Positions 33,622 to 43,168 of a stretch of 64,000 nucleotides of DNA are shown here, in pieces. The stretch spans positions 1 through 64,000 of the forward strand of contig NZ_LFYT02000002.1 of NCBI RefSeq assembly GCF_001270065.2. Reading direction: 5' to 3'. How positions within the stretch are numbered: the first letter of the stretch is position 1; the number at the start of each line of letters is the position of its first letter. The DNA comes from Limnohabitans planktonicus II-D5 (GTDB lineage: Bacteria > Pseudomonadota > Gammaproteobacteria > Burkholderiales > Burkholderiaceae_C). A program made the position numbers and the translations under genes. The notes beneath the pieces were generated by a model, which saw only the letters and a list, made by a program, of their open reading frames with translations, was not told the origin of the DNA and made no database searches.

Positions 33622-35079
33622 TTAAACCGGAAATCGCCTGTTGATATCTACCTGCGCCAGACCGGTCATTGGCCATCGGGGATTGACAGGCAGCGTCATC
33701 ACAAACCGGCAGCCGTGCCGTGCAGCAGGCGCCTCAAGGCGCAGCTTACCGCCATGCTTGTGTGCCACTTCTCTGGCAATGGATAGGCCCAGGCCACTAC
33801 CTGCAATATCTTGTGATGTCGTGCCCCGTTCAAAACGATCAAACACCAAAGCCTGTTGTTCTGGATCAATGCCGGGCCCATCGTCTTCCACTGCCCACCA
33901 GGCGTAGCCGCCCTTCTTTCCAAAGGACACGTCGATATGACTCCCCTGGGGGCAGTACAGCAGGGCGTTGTCGATCAGGTTGTCCATGGCCACGCTGATT
34001 AGCGAGACATTGCCGCTAACCAGCACGCTCGCGCTTTCCAACAAACCGAGGTCAATTTCGCGTTCTATCGCCCGTTGTGTATGTTCTGCGATGCGTTCAC
34101 GTAGCATCTCGCCGAGGTCGACGGTCGTGGCAGTGTCCATGGCGTCGCCAACCGGTGAAGCATCCAGTCGCGATAGGGTCAACACCTTTGAGAGCACGTC
34201 GCCGGCACGCTGCACCCCTCTTTGCAAGGAGTGCAGCATGTCAGGTTGCCGAGCCGAATCTGGCTCCTGCAACAACACATGCGCTTGGGCACCGATGACG
34301 GCCAGCGGTGTGCGCAACTCATGAGCAGCATCGGCAAAGAAGCGCTTTTCGTTTGCGCGAAGTTCTGCCTCGCGCACCGCATAGGCATCCAGTGCGGTCG
34401 TGAGGGGTTGCAGCTCCAGTGGGTCATGTACGACATCTGTAAGGGGCTCACGGCTACCAGCGTCACGCATTGCAATGCGTTGACCCAACTGCTGCAGAGG
34501 TTTCAGACCACGCCATGTGGCCAGCCACAAAGCAATGACCAACACCGTCATATAAACGAGTGGGGTGGTGACCATCTGCCGCAGCACCAGAACATCGAGT
34601 TGGCTGTAAAAGGCGCGCGTCTGCCCCACAACGGCCCACACTTTTTCATCCGGACTAAGGGCTGCCATCAGTCGCCAGTCACCTTGGTCATGTCGTATGC
34701 CGATCTCCAGACTTCCCGGAGGGGTCATGGCAAACGTATTAATCATCCCGTCGCTCGACAGCAATAGCCCTGTTGTGCTCCAAACTTGCCAAGCAAAATC
34801 GGTGTCTTTGGTCGGTAATGTGGCGTTGTCCTTGTCGAGTTGTTGCACCACGCGTGCCACGGCCCCAGCATGTTCCGTACTCAGGTTGAGCGCCGAAAAA
34901 CGTGCCACCGCCTCAGCCAGCAGGTACATGTTACGGTCAATACTTCCTGTTTTGGGTTGGTAGGCAAGCCAGATGCTCCAGCCAAAACTGGCACCAACGG
35001 CCAACAACATCACCAGCGTTTGCCAGACCAATAAGCGCTTGAACAAGGAAGGTTGTCGCAACTTTCGAAGGCTGATCAT
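33622..35079 (-). CDS. Sensor histidine kinase, QseC/TctE-like
   Basis: A 485-residue inner-membrane kinase. A first transmembrane helix (LLVWQTLVMLLAVGASFGW), a periplasmic sensor region of about 140 residues, a second helix (LVYMTVLVIALWLATW), HAMP, the dimerisation box DAAHELRTPLAVIGA with the phosphorylated His, then the ATPase motifs NLIDNALLYC, DDGPGID and GSGLGLSIA. It starts ATG at 35079, overlapping the response-regulator stop as ATGA, so the two are coupled. The signal is unknown. Confidence 0.93.
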   Translation of the reverse strand: MISLRKLRQPSLFKRLLVWQTLVMLLAVGASFGWSIWLAYQPKTGSIDRNMYLLAEAVARFSALNLSTEHAGAVARVVQQLDKDNATLPTKDTDFAWQVWSTTGLLLSSDGMINTFAMTPPGSLEIGIRHDQGDWRLMAALSPDEKVWAVVGQTRAFYSQLDVLVLRQMVTTPLVYMTVLVIALWLATWRGLKPLQQLGQRIAMRDAGSREPLTDVVHDPLELQPLTTALDAYAVREAELRANEKRFFADAAHELRTPLAVIGAQAHVLLQEPDSARQPDMLHSLQRGVQRAGDVLSKVLTLSRLDASPVGDAMDTATTVDLGEMLRERIAEHTQRAIEREIDLGLLESASVLVSGNVSLISVAMDNLIDNALLYCPQGSHIDVSFGKKGGYAWWAVEDDGPGIDPEQQALVFDRFERGTTSQDIAGSGLGLSIAREVAHKHGGKLRLEAPAARHGCRFVMTLPVNPRWPMTGLAQVDINRRFPV

Positions 35080-35735
35080 GATCGCGGCATCAGGTAACCG
35101 ACACCCCGCACGGTGCGGATGGTCTCGACCCCGAGCTTGCGCCGCAGGGCATGAATTTGGAATTCCAGCGCTCCGGCACTGGGCAGCTCGTCTCCAGACC
35201 AAACCCGTTGCAACAGTTGTTCACGCCGCACCACACGTCCAGCCTGGCGGGCAAGCTCACACAGGATGCTGAACTCGCGTGGTGTCACGGCCAAAACACG
35301 GTCTCCCAGCGAGACGCTTTGCTGCTGTGGGTCAATCACCAGGGTGCCAACTTGCCAGGCGTTGGTGGTCTGCCCGGCAGAGCGTCGAATAGCCACGTTG
35401 ATACGGGCAATCAGTTCCGGCAGCATGAATGGTTTGATAACGTAGTCGTCCGCGCCACCGTTGAGCGCCCGCAATCGATCATCCAGCGCGTCGCGAGCGG
35501 TCATGACCAAGACCGGTACAGAATTGTTCTTGCGGCGTAGCTGCTCCAGCAAAGTAAATCCCTCTCCGTCGGGCAGGTTGATGTCAAGTAACACGCAGCT
35601 CAAATCATTGCTTTGCAAGTGCGCCACACCTTCGGACAGGCGACGCACCCACTTCGTCGGAAGGTTAGCTTGATCCAGCGCTCGCTGCAAAGCAGCTCCC
35701 AAGTCCAAGTCATCTTCAATGAGCAATATTTTCAT
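35076..35735 (-). CDS. OmpR-family response regulator, QseB-like
   Basis: A 219-residue regulator. The receiver domain has acidic IEDD, the phosphoacceptor Asp in LLDINLPDGEG, Thr in VMTARDALDDR and Lys in DDYVIKPF. The C-terminal winged helix ends VETIRTVRGVGYLM. The start is MKILLIEDD at 35735. It pairs with the kinase just downstream. The divergent or nearby serine hydrolase and TonB-like genes are possible targets. Confidence 0.94.
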   Translation of the reverse strand: MKILLIEDDLDLGAALQRALDQANLPTKWVRRLSEGVAHLQSNDLSCVLLDINLPDGEGFTLLEQLRRKNNSVPVLVMTARDALDDRLRALNGGADDYVIKPFMLPELIARINVAIRRSAGQTTNAWQVGTLVIDPQQQSVSLGDRVLAVTPREFSILCELARQAGRVVRREQLLQRVWSGDELPSAGALEFQIHALRRKLGVETIRTVRGVGYLMPRS

Positions 35736-35776
35736 GATTTGATTTTTAGCCCTAATGAGGTCAACGGCCACATGAC

Positions 35777-36397
35777 CTATTTGCACTTGCCCGTCATGGC
35801 GGCGTAGGCCACAAAAGGTAAAGCCAGCAACCCGCCGAGACCCCCTTGGCTGGATTTGACCTCCCCATCGGGGGCATTGTGAAGGCAGTCAGGCACGGCC
35901 CCGGATGCGATGTATTGACCTAATTTGACATCCGCATTAACTGGCTTAATACCCAGCTGTTCTCTGACAGCTTGTGCCAGGCTGGGATTGGCGTTGTGAC
36001 GCTTAGCCTGAATGATCGCCTGCGGTGACAGGTCCAACGGGCGATCTGCATGAAAATTGGTCTGGGCAGAAGCTGGCGGGAGATCAATCGGCTCACGGTT
36101 CTGTGTATCCGCTGGCGTCGCGACGTCGGACGGTAGATTAGCCACGCTGACATGTGGCTGACGTACTGCGCTACGCTCGTAGCTTTTATGGGCAGTAGCG
36201 GGCTCAGCGCTTGTGATGGGTATGACCGGTGACGGTGGCTTCAATAACGGCGCGGGCATCCACAGTTTGACCACCAAAACAGCAGGCGCAACATCTGCTT
36301 GTGGTCGGTGCCGACTTCCCAATAAAAGCAGACACAGCAACACAACATGTACAGCGACGGACGCGACCACCGCCCCAATCAGGTTCTGCTGTGCCAT
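35777..36397 (-). CDS. TonB-like membrane protein lacking a TonB C-terminal domain
   Basis: A 206-residue protein. One N-terminal transmembrane helix (LIGAVVASVAVHVVLLCLLLL) is followed by a basic and a Pro/Ala-rich periplasmic stretch, reminiscent of TonB-type transducers, but there is no TonB C-terminal fold. The end instead reads AVPDCLHNAPDGEV then GLLALPFVAYAAMTGKC, with two Cys that may pair. I recognise no named family. It lies between the two-component genes and the serine hydrolase in the same direction and may serve that system. Confidence 0.7.
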   Translation of the reverse strand: MAQQNLIGAVVASVAVHVVLLCLLLLGSRHRPQADVAPAVLVVKLWMPAPLLKPPSPVIPITSAEPATAHKSYERSAVRQPHVSVANLPSDVATPADTQNREPIDLPPASAQTNFHADRPLDLSPQAIIQAKRHNANPSLAQAVREQLGIKPVNADVKLGQYIASGAVPDCLHNAPDGEVKSSQGGLGGLLALPFVAYAAMTGKCK

Positions 36398-36463
36398 TGT
36401 CCGGCGCAAAAACAAGCAGATACCGATCACACGAGCTACTTGGAGACACATGTTTCACAGGCG

Positions 36464-38254
36464 TCATGGATTGCGGTTGACAATTTTTTTCGCCTGATAA
36501 CCGGAGTATTCCAGATGCTCTACACCATCAACGATGACGCTGCGCACCGTTTCGCCACTATCAGCCAGTGGCCCCAATAACAACGCCTGTGTGTCAGACC
36601 TAGGCCTGAGCACAGCGCGAGCGGTTTGATCTGGCTCGTCGAGCATGGTTGTTTCAAGAACCAGAAAACCCCGTTCTTTAATCAGGCGAATGCGTTTTAC
36701 CAATTTAGGATCATCACCCAGGTTACTGATTTCATAGTCACCCAGTCGTTGTTGCCAGGCACCCAAGCTGACGGGTGCTTCGATGCGCTGACCAACCAGC
36801 ATGGCTTGCTTGCCCGCTTGAGCAACCAATAGCTTGCGGCCATCCACCGTTCGGAGCGAAAAACCAATATCACTCAAAGTGCCCATCTGTACAGACACGA
36901 TACCCAACAGTTTGTAGTCAAGTCCGAGTAAACCGTCTTTACGCGGGCGCAGCTTGAAGTCATGCCCCAATGCATTCACATGCAAACCATTGCCATCAGC
37001 GTTGATGTGGACCGGGCCGACCATGGTGGTGTAGTCTCCTGCATAGGCATTTCGCACATCTTCTGAAAGTGGCGTGTCTGCCCATGCGGATTTGCTGCGT
37101 ATCGGTTGCTGAATGCCGGTTTTGGCTTCGAGTGCCAGCGCCAGTGTTTCGGTGGCAATGTGGTCAACAACATGGGTTGCGGAACCAGAATTGGCCAGTA
37201 CGACAACCCCGAGTTTGTGCTGGGGCAATAGGTACATCTGACTGCGAAACATACCGATGCCACCTCCATGATGGGCAACTGTGCCAGCGTTCTCGATCGT
37301 TGACTTGCCTAAGGTGCTCAGCATCCAGCCTAGACCGACCCGAAAATTGAAGTCAAGCGGTACGACGTTGTTTTGTGACCGCAACATTTCATGAAGCGTC
37401 TCAGGCTTAACAACTTGGTGTGCGCCATAACTTCCTTTGGCAAACACCATGGACATGAATCGACTCATGTCCATGACACTCGAATTGAGCCCTCCGGCTG
37501 GAACGTCACGTAAAGGTATTTCTGGGATGGCCTCACGCCCACGGTAACCCTTGGCCATCAGGGGCGAGTTTGAAACACCGGTTTCGAATGCGGAATGCGC
37601 CATGCCCAATGGAGCCAAAACGCTTTGCTGCATATATTCTGCAAAAGGTTGCGCACTGAGAGTCTGCACCACCGTTCCGAGCAGCGAAACGCCAACATTG
37701 GAATAGGAAAAAACAACATCAGGCTCATAAGCCAAAGGCTGCCCCGCGAGGTCCTCCACCAACGAAGAAAACGGCTGGGGCGTTGGAGTTTGAAAACCTT
37801 TGAGCAGGTCACGCGGCAAGCCAGAATGGTGACTCATGAGCTGGCGAGGCGTGATCGTGGCTGGCAACTGCTGTGTCTTGGATAGAAGAGTCGGTAAGTA
37901 GCGTTGAATCGGTGTATCGATGTCGAGCCTGCCACGTTCTGCCAATTGCATGGCACCGGTCGCGGTGAACAATTTGGAGATGGAACCAACCCGGTAAAGC
38001 GTTTCGGCACTTGCAGGAATACCGCGCTCAACGTCGGCAAAACCAAAACCTTGCGCCCAAACGATGCGCTGGTCATCCACCAAGGCAAGACTCAGGCCGG
38101 GCACTTTGTTGAGGGCCATTTCGTGCTGCACCAAGCGTGTGACATAGGCTTGGGTGGATACAAGATCGTCGCGAGCGACGTTGGCCGGGCGAGTCGGGGG
38201 CACCGAGCATCCTGCCAGTGCAGCGGCAGAAAATGCAAAAAGAAATAGCTTCAT
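36464..38254 (-). CDS. Serine hydrolase lipoprotein, class C beta-lactamase/AmpH-like
   Basis: A 596-residue protein with lipobox AAALAGC. The penicillin-binding-type domain has the nucleophile motif GSISKLF (SxxK), YSN in VVFSYSNVG and the HHGGG element. A C-terminal region of about 220 residues is beta-rich, as in the DUF3471-type extension. It may cleave D-Ala-containing peptides or esters at the membrane rather than act as a resistance enzyme. The start MKLFLF at 38254 gives the lipoprotein signal. Confidence 0.88.
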   Translation of the reverse strand: MKLFLFAFSAAALAGCSVPPTRPANVARDDLVSTQAYVTRLVQHEMALNKVPGLSLALVDDQRIVWAQGFGFADVERGIPASAETLYRVGSISKLFTATGAMQLAERGRLDIDTPIQRYLPTLLSKTQQLPATITPRQLMSHHSGLPRDLLKGFQTPTPQPFSSLVEDLAGQPLAYEPDVVFSYSNVGVSLLGTVVQTLSAQPFAEYMQQSVLAPLGMAHSAFETGVSNSPLMAKGYRGREAIPEIPLRDVPAGGLNSSVMDMSRFMSMVFAKGSYGAHQVVKPETLHEMLRSQNNVVPLDFNFRVGLGWMLSTLGKSTIENAGTVAHHGGGIGMFRSQMYLLPQHKLGVVVLANSGSATHVVDHIATETLALALEAKTGIQQPIRSKSAWADTPLSEDVRNAYAGDYTTMVGPVHINADGNGLHVNALGHDFKLRPRKDGLLGLDYKLLGIVSVQMGTLSDIGFSLRTVDGRKLLVAQAGKQAMLVGQRIEAPVSLGAWQQRLGDYEISNLGDDPKLVKRIRLIKERGFLVLETTMLDEPDQTARAVLRPRSDTQALLLGPLADSGETVRSVIVDGVEHLEYSGYQAKKIVNRNP

Positions 38255-38467
38255 GGTGGATGTGTTGACTTGGGTAATCAATTATTCCGCTTCAAGCTTT
38301 GAATTGGCTTTGCAACACGGCTCGTGCCGCCACATGTAAGCTATAGTCGTCAACAGCATTTTCACCGCCTGCCAATCACCCCATATGGGCGAACTCCTCG
38401 GACGCCCGAGTTCTCGGCAAACCAGCGCTGCGTCAGCCGAACAGGTAGAAAATGATTGACTTGCTCG

Positions 38468-38489
38468 TTCTCACCCGAGTTTGTGAGAA
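38468..38489. other. Hairpin just past the DUF1330 gene end
   Basis: Perfect 7-bp arms TTCTCAC and GTGAGAA with an 8-base loop lie four bases beyond the DUF1330 stop codon. There is no T-run, so it may be a processing or weak termination signal rather than a canonical terminator. Confidence 0.35.
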
Positions 38490-38492
38490 GGG

Positions 38493-38780
38493 TCATGCCT
38501 CATAAGTGACCAAAACAACGTCAGCCGCCTCTTGGCGCAAAGGAATCAGGGCTTGGTAGGCTGCAGACCCATGCCAGCCCTCGGCCTCTTGCAGTGAGGG
38601 GAAACGAATCACCACGATGTCGGGGTGTGGGCAAACACCCGAAAAGGCCTTGACCTGCTCCCCCCGAAAAACCAGCTCCCCTCCAAAAGGCAGCAAGGTC
38701 GCCAATACTTGCGATCGGTATTGGCCCCATTTTTCGGAGTGTTTCACGGTCATTTGACCGACGACATAGGCTTGAGACAT
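38493..38780 (-). CDS. DUF1330 family protein
   Basis: A 95-residue protein of the dimeric alpha/beta-barrel DUF1330 family: AYVVGQMTVKHSEKWGQYRS, GGELVFRGEQVK, DIVVIRFPSLQEAEGWHGSAAYQAL. No enzymatic role is established for the family. It follows the patatin gene by nine bases in the same direction, so the two are probably co-transcribed. Confidence 0.88.
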   Translation of the reverse strand: MSQAYVVGQMTVKHSEKWGQYRSQVLATLLPFGGELVFRGEQVKAFSGVCPHPDIVVIRFPSLQEAEGWHGSAAYQALIPLRQEAADVVLVTYEA

Positions 38781-38789
38781 GAGAAATCC

Positions 38790-39875
38790 TTACAAGGGCT
38801 GAACCATGGAAGAGTTGGGGTTTTGCAACCAGTGGCTGAACTCATCCGCCAATTGCTGGCTTGCACGCGCACCCGCATTCCACACCTTCACCCGCCCCGC
38901 CAAATCGCGGTCGTAGGTCATGAAGTCCTTGCGGTCGGGCAATTTGCCGTTCGGCAGGGTTTTGACCCATTCGGGGTTGGGGGCCAGAACGATGGTGCTT
39001 TCCAGAAACGGCGTTGCGCCGTGCCGCCACTTGAGCGCTTTGTCGAGCCAGCCGGGCACCACGTTTTGCTGGAAGTGCGGGTACAGCGCGATGGCGCGTT
39101 CGGGGCCTTGGGTGGGCGCGGTCCAGTTCAGGTGCAGGTGGTAGTCGGTGATGCCACCGTCCCAGTACGCGCCAGCCGGTGCGCCGGGGATGTCGTGCAC
39201 GGCTTTCAGGGCAAACGGAATCGAGCAGCTGGCTTGCAGTACGGGCATGAAGTTGCCTTCGGTCAGGCCCACGGCGCGGGTGCGAAAGTCTTGGGCGTCA
39301 AACGGCAAAGCCGCGCCCTGCCCTGAAAACACCACCCGCTCCAGCCAGCCGCCCAAGGCCCGGCGGTGCACGGCGTTGCTCAAAAATGCCCCCGCATAGC
39401 CCAGTGGCGTGGCCAGAGGGTGTTCGCGGTGCAGGATGTGCCGCCCGCGTGAGGTGACGATGTGCAGGCGGTAACGTGGGTGGCTCAGCACCTCTGAGAT
39501 ACGGCCACCGTAAAAGGCTTGCAGGCTGTGTCCAAACGCTTCGCTCACTTGCTCGGCGCTCACGCGCTTTTGACCGGGCAGCGGTTCGTAGTGCTGGTGG
39601 ATGTAGTCGTGCTCCAGCCGCTCAAACGCGGCCACCGGCTCATTCAGGCAAGCGGTGGCCATGCGCCAAGCGCCAATGGATGCGCCAACCAGGTCCACCG
39701 GCTGCTGGCTTTGGCTCAACCACTCGCCAAAGATGAAGCGGTCCAGTGGCCCCAGGATCAGGCCTTTGGGGCCACCGGCAGCGCCCGGAATGACGCCGAT
39801 GTGCTCGGGCCGCAGGCCGTGTTCGCGGATGTGGGCCAAGGCCTTGGGGCCGGCGTGAATGTGAAGGGCTTGCAT
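38790..39875 (-). CDS. Patatin-like phospholipase family protein
   Basis: A 361-residue patatin-domain protein. The oxyanion loop GAAGGPKG lies near residue 31, the nucleophile elbow GASIGAW near 64, and the catalytic Asp in YWDGGITDYH. There is no signal peptide. It probably hydrolyses acyl esters of lipids in the cytoplasm or at the membrane. Confidence 0.9.
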   Translation of the reverse strand: MQALHIHAGPKALAHIREHGLRPEHIGVIPGAAGGPKGLILGPLDRFIFGEWLSQSQQPVDLVGASIGAWRMATACLNEPVAAFERLEHDYIHQHYEPLPGQKRVSAEQVSEAFGHSLQAFYGGRISEVLSHPRYRLHIVTSRGRHILHREHPLATPLGYAGAFLSNAVHRRALGGWLERVVFSGQGAALPFDAQDFRTRAVGLTEGNFMPVLQASCSIPFALKAVHDIPGAPAGAYWDGGITDYHLHLNWTAPTQGPERAIALYPHFQQNVVPGWLDKALKWRHGATPFLESTIVLAPNPEWVKTLPNGKLPDRKDFMTYDRDLAGRVKVWNAGARASQQLADEFSHWLQNPNSSMVQPL

Positions 39876-39902
39876 GGTGGGGTCAGTGGCTCACGGTGGT
39901 GT

Positions 39903-40283
39903 TCAGTGCACGGGGCTGCGGTAGGCGCGGCCCAAGCGCTCAGCCAAGGTTTGCAGACGCAAGTCAAGCGACCACAGCACGGCCCCTTGACTCAGGCAGG
40001 TGGCGGCCAACAGTTGCAAGTCAACCCAGCCGCAACCGCGCCCAAAAAGCTGTTCGCGCTCTAAAAAATCCAGCATCTCCGGCAAGCTGGCTTGTTGGGC
40101 TGCTTGCAGCGATGCCAGATCGGCCAGCGTTTGCGCACGCCGAGGCGGCGTGCCGCAAGCGATTTCGCCCAGAATGCAGGGATGGATCAACACGCGATCC
40201 TGCACGAGCAACTGCACCAAGGCCTCATTGCCGCGCCTGAAGTGGTCCACCCACACCGAGGTGTCCACCAAAACCGGCGTCAT
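39903..40283 (-). CDS. vapC: VapC-type PIN-domain toxin
   Basis: A 126-residue PIN-domain RNase. Acidic residues are placed as expected: Asp near the start ([13 protein letters not shown]), Glu in LGEIACG, and Asp residues in the later part. VapC proteins cleave tRNA or rRNA. The ATG at 40283 overlaps the vapB stop as ATGA. The pair forms a complete, apparently intact toxin-antitoxin module next to the patatin gene. Confidence 0.9.
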   Translation of the reverse strand: MTPVLVDTSVWVDHFRRGNEALVQLLVQDRVLIHPCILGEIACGTPPRRAQTLADLASLQAAQQASLPEMLDFLEREQLFGRGCGWVDLQLLAATCLSQGAVLWSLDLRLQTLAERLGRAYRSPVH

Positions 40284-40483
40284 GCGGGCAAGTCCTGCGC
40301 ACGTCGGGGAATGTCGGGCATATCGACTTGGGTGCCGCCCAGTGCGGCCAAGCGTTTGGCCGCTTGCGTGCGGACAAAGGCCTTGATGGCCTCGCGAAAC
40401 AAATCGGCCTTGTCCATGGACGGGTCGGCCACTTCCAAAGCCCTTTGGTAGAGCTGGTCGTCAATGGTCACGGTGGTTCGCAT
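40280..40483 (-). CDS. vapB: VapB-type antitoxin
   Basis: A 67-residue ribbon-helix-helix antitoxin starting [20 protein letters not shown], with the toxin-binding part in the C-terminal half ([17 protein letters not shown]). The start at 40483 is the usual VapB start; the codon at 40495 adds four unrelated residues. It is expected to bind its own promoter and neutralise VapC. Confidence 0.88.
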   Translation of the reverse strand: MRTTVTIDDQLYQRALEVADPSMDKADLFREAIKAFVRTQAAKRLAALGGTQVDMPDIPRRAQDLPA

Positions 40484-40558
40484 CACAGGCTCCAAGCATC
40501 AAACAAGGTGCAATTATGCATCTTGGTGGATGACTTGGTGGGATCAGAGTGAAGGCGC

Positions 40559-42919
40559 TTATTTCTTCAAGCCCTGCAGTTTGGCAAAGGCGCTGGCCAT
40601 GGCAGAACCTGCACCGGCTGCGGGGGGGGAGGTGTAGCCACCGCCGCCGCGCTGGCGGTTGTCGCGCCCTGCCCCTTCAAACTTGTTGTCACGGGGGCCA
40701 TCACGTCTGGCAGGCGCGGCGTCGAGCTTCATGGTCAAGCTGATGCGCTTGCGGGCCACATCGACTTCGAGCACCTTCACTTTGACGATGTCGCCGGTCT
40801 TGACCACTTCGCGGGCGTCGGTCACGAATTTGTTGGCCAGCTGACTCACATGGACCAAGCCGTCCTGGTGCACGCCCAAATCGACAAAAGCGCCAAACTG
40901 GGCCACGTTGCTCACGGTGCCTTCCAGGGTCATGCCTTCTTTCAGGTCCTTGATGTCTTCCACACCATCGGCCAGACGCGCCACCTTGAAGTCGGGGCGC
41001 GGATCGCGGCCGGGTTTTTCCAGCTCGCCCAAGATGTCCTTGATGGTGATCGCGCCAAATTTGTCGTTGGCAAACAGTTCGGGCTTGAGCGTTTTGAGCA
41101 CATCCGAGCGGCCCATGATCTCTTGAATGGGCTTGGCGGTTTTGACAATGATCTGCTCAACCACCGGGTAGGTTTCGGGGTGCACGCCCGTCATGTCCAG
41201 CGGGTTGTCGCCACCGCGAATGCGCAAAAAGCCAGCGCTTTGCTCGAAGGTCTTGGCACCCAAGCCGGTCACTTTCAGCAAATCCTGGCGGGTTTTGAAC
41301 ACACCATTGGCATCGCGCCAGCGCACGACCGACTTGGCCACGCTGGCCGACAAACCCGACACGCGGGTGAGCAGAGGCACGCTGGCTGTGTTCAGGTCCA
41401 CACCCACGGAGTTCACGCAGTCTTCGACCACCGCGTCCAGCGTTTTGGCCAACTCGCTTTGGTTCACGTCGTGCTGGTACTGGCCCACGCCAATGGCTTT
41501 GGGGTCGATCTTGACCAATTCAGACAAGGGGTCTTGCAGGCGGCGGGCAATGGATGCCGCGCCGCGCAGGCTGACGTCCACATCGGGCATTTCTTGTGAT
41601 GCAAATTCGCTGGCCGAATACACCGAAGCGCCCGCCTCGCTGACCACCACTTTCTGAATTTCCACGCCATCCCGCAGGCGTGCCAGCTGCTTGATCAGGT
41701 CCCCCGCCAACTTGTCGGTCTCGCGGCTGGCGGTGCCGTTGCCAATCGCGATCAGGTTCACGTTGTGCTTTTCACAGAGCTTGGCCAGGGTGAAAAGCGA
41801 TCCTTCCCAGTCTTTGCGGGGCTCGTGCGGATACACCGTTGACGTGTCGACCAATTTGCCGGTGGCATCCACCACAGCCACTTTCACGCCGGTGCGGATG
41901 CCCGGGTCCAGGCCCATGACCACGCGCGGGCCTGCGGGTGCGGCCAGCAGCAGGTCGCGCAGGTTGTCGCTGAAGACCTTGATGGCGACTTTTTCGGCTT
42001 CTTCGCGCAGGCGGGTGAACAAATCACGCTCGGTCGAGAGGCTCAGTTTCACCCGCCAAGTCCAGGCCACGCATTTGCGGATCAGGTCGTCCGATGGGCG
42101 CGCCGCATGGCTCCAGCCCAGGTGCATGGCGATCTTGCCTTCGGCGATGCTGGGTTTGCCGGGCTCGGGCTCAACAGGAAGAACCAGTTTGGCATCCAGC
42201 ATTTCAAGTGCACGGCCACGGAACACGGCCAAAGCGCGGTGGCTGGGCACGCGGCCAATCGGCTCGTCGTAGTCAAAGTAGTCACGGAACTTGGACACAT
42301 CGGCGTTGTTCTCGTCTTTGCCGTCGGCCAGCTTGCTTTTGAAAAGGCCTTCGTTCCACAGCCATTCGCGCAGGGCTTGTACCAAAGACGCGTCTTCAGC
42401 CCAGCGCTCGCTCAGCAAATCACGCACGCTGTCCAGCACAGCGGCGATGGTGGTGAAGTCCGCGCCTTCAATCGCGCCTGCAGGCAGCACAAAGGCTTGC
42501 GCCTCGGCGTGCGGGTCGAGCCTCGGGTCTGCAAACAGCTTGTCTGCCAAGGGTTCCAGCCCGGCTTCGCGGGCAATCATGCCTTTGGTGCGGCGCTTGG
42601 GCTTGAAGGGCAAATACAGGTCTTCCAGCTCTTGTTTGGTGGGCGCAGCGTCGATGGCGGCCAGCAAGTCGGGCGTCATCTTGCCCTGCTCGGTGATGCT
42701 CTTGATCACGGCGGCACGGCGGTCTTCGAGTTCGCGCAAATAACCCAGACGCGACTCCAGCTCGCGCAGCTGGATGTCGTCCAGGCCGCCGGTCACTTCT
42801 TTGCGGTAACGGGCGATGAAGGGGACGGTGGCACCACCGTCGAGCAATTCCACGGCGGTCTTGACTTGCTCGGGGCGGATACGGATTTCTGCGGCCAGTT
42901 GGGCCAGGATTTTTTGCAT
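40559..42919 (-). CDS. tex: Tex RNA-binding transcription accessory protein
   Basis: A 786-residue Tex protein. N-terminal helices, a YqgF/RuvC-like domain (VVMGLDPGIRTGVKVAVVD), helix-hairpin-helix repeats (GVDLNTASVPLLTRVSG; LLKVTGLGAKTFEQSAGFLR) and an S1 RNA-binding domain (GTVSNVAQFGAFVDLGVHQD) appear in the usual order. The tail is Gly-rich (RQRGGGGYTSPP). The start is MQKILAQLAAEIRIRP at 42919; the upstream codons are outside the family. It acts in transcription of RNA polymerase complexes. Confidence 0.95.
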   Translation of the reverse strand: MQKILAQLAAEIRIRPEQVKTAVELLDGGATVPFIARYRKEVTGGLDDIQLRELESRLGYLRELEDRRAAVIKSITEQGKMTPDLLAAIDAAPTKQELEDLYLPFKPKRRTKGMIAREAGLEPLADKLFADPRLDPHAEAQAFVLPAGAIEGADFTTIAAVLDSVRDLLSERWAEDASLVQALREWLWNEGLFKSKLADGKDENNADVSKFRDYFDYDEPIGRVPSHRALAVFRGRALEMLDAKLVLPVEPEPGKPSIAEGKIAMHLGWSHAARPSDDLIRKCVAWTWRVKLSLSTERDLFTRLREEAEKVAIKVFSDNLRDLLLAAPAGPRVVMGLDPGIRTGVKVAVVDATGKLVDTSTVYPHEPRKDWEGSLFTLAKLCEKHNVNLIAIGNGTASRETDKLAGDLIKQLARLRDGVEIQKVVVSEAGASVYSASEFASQEMPDVDVSLRGAASIARRLQDPLSELVKIDPKAIGVGQYQHDVNQSELAKTLDAVVEDCVNSVGVDLNTASVPLLTRVSGLSASVAKSVVRWRDANGVFKTRQDLLKVTGLGAKTFEQSAGFLRIRGGDNPLDMTGVHPETYPVVEQIIVKTAKPIQEIMGRSDVLKTLKPELFANDKFGAITIKDILGELEKPGRDPRPDFKVARLADGVEDIKDLKEGMTLEGTVSNVAQFGAFVDLGVHQDGLVHVSQLANKFVTDAREVVKTGDIVKVKVLEVDVARKRISLTMKLDAAPARRDGPRDNKFEGAGRDNRQRGGGGYTSPPAAGAGSAMASAFAKLQGLKK

Positions 42920-43168
42920 GCTTTTGATCGTGTACGGAGCGAGACGGGCGAGTTTGCCACAAGGCATAGGCCTGTTCAGACCCGCTGGCAAGCGTCTATT
43001 TCTTAAATTTATTTTACAAATGCATCGGTTTTGATTTATAAAGTGGTCATCCCGCAAAGTTAAATTTTCTTAAAAAGCCAAATCAACAATATTGACAATG
43101 AATTTGAATTAACAAATAATATTGACATAAAGCGATTTTCACAAAATTCGCAAGAAAGGTCACTAAAA

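Noticed and set aside
33402..33644. The integrase fragment as an intact small gene
   Set aside because: Only the first 45 residues match IntI, the rest has no protein character and the catalytic domain is missing; annotated as a relic.
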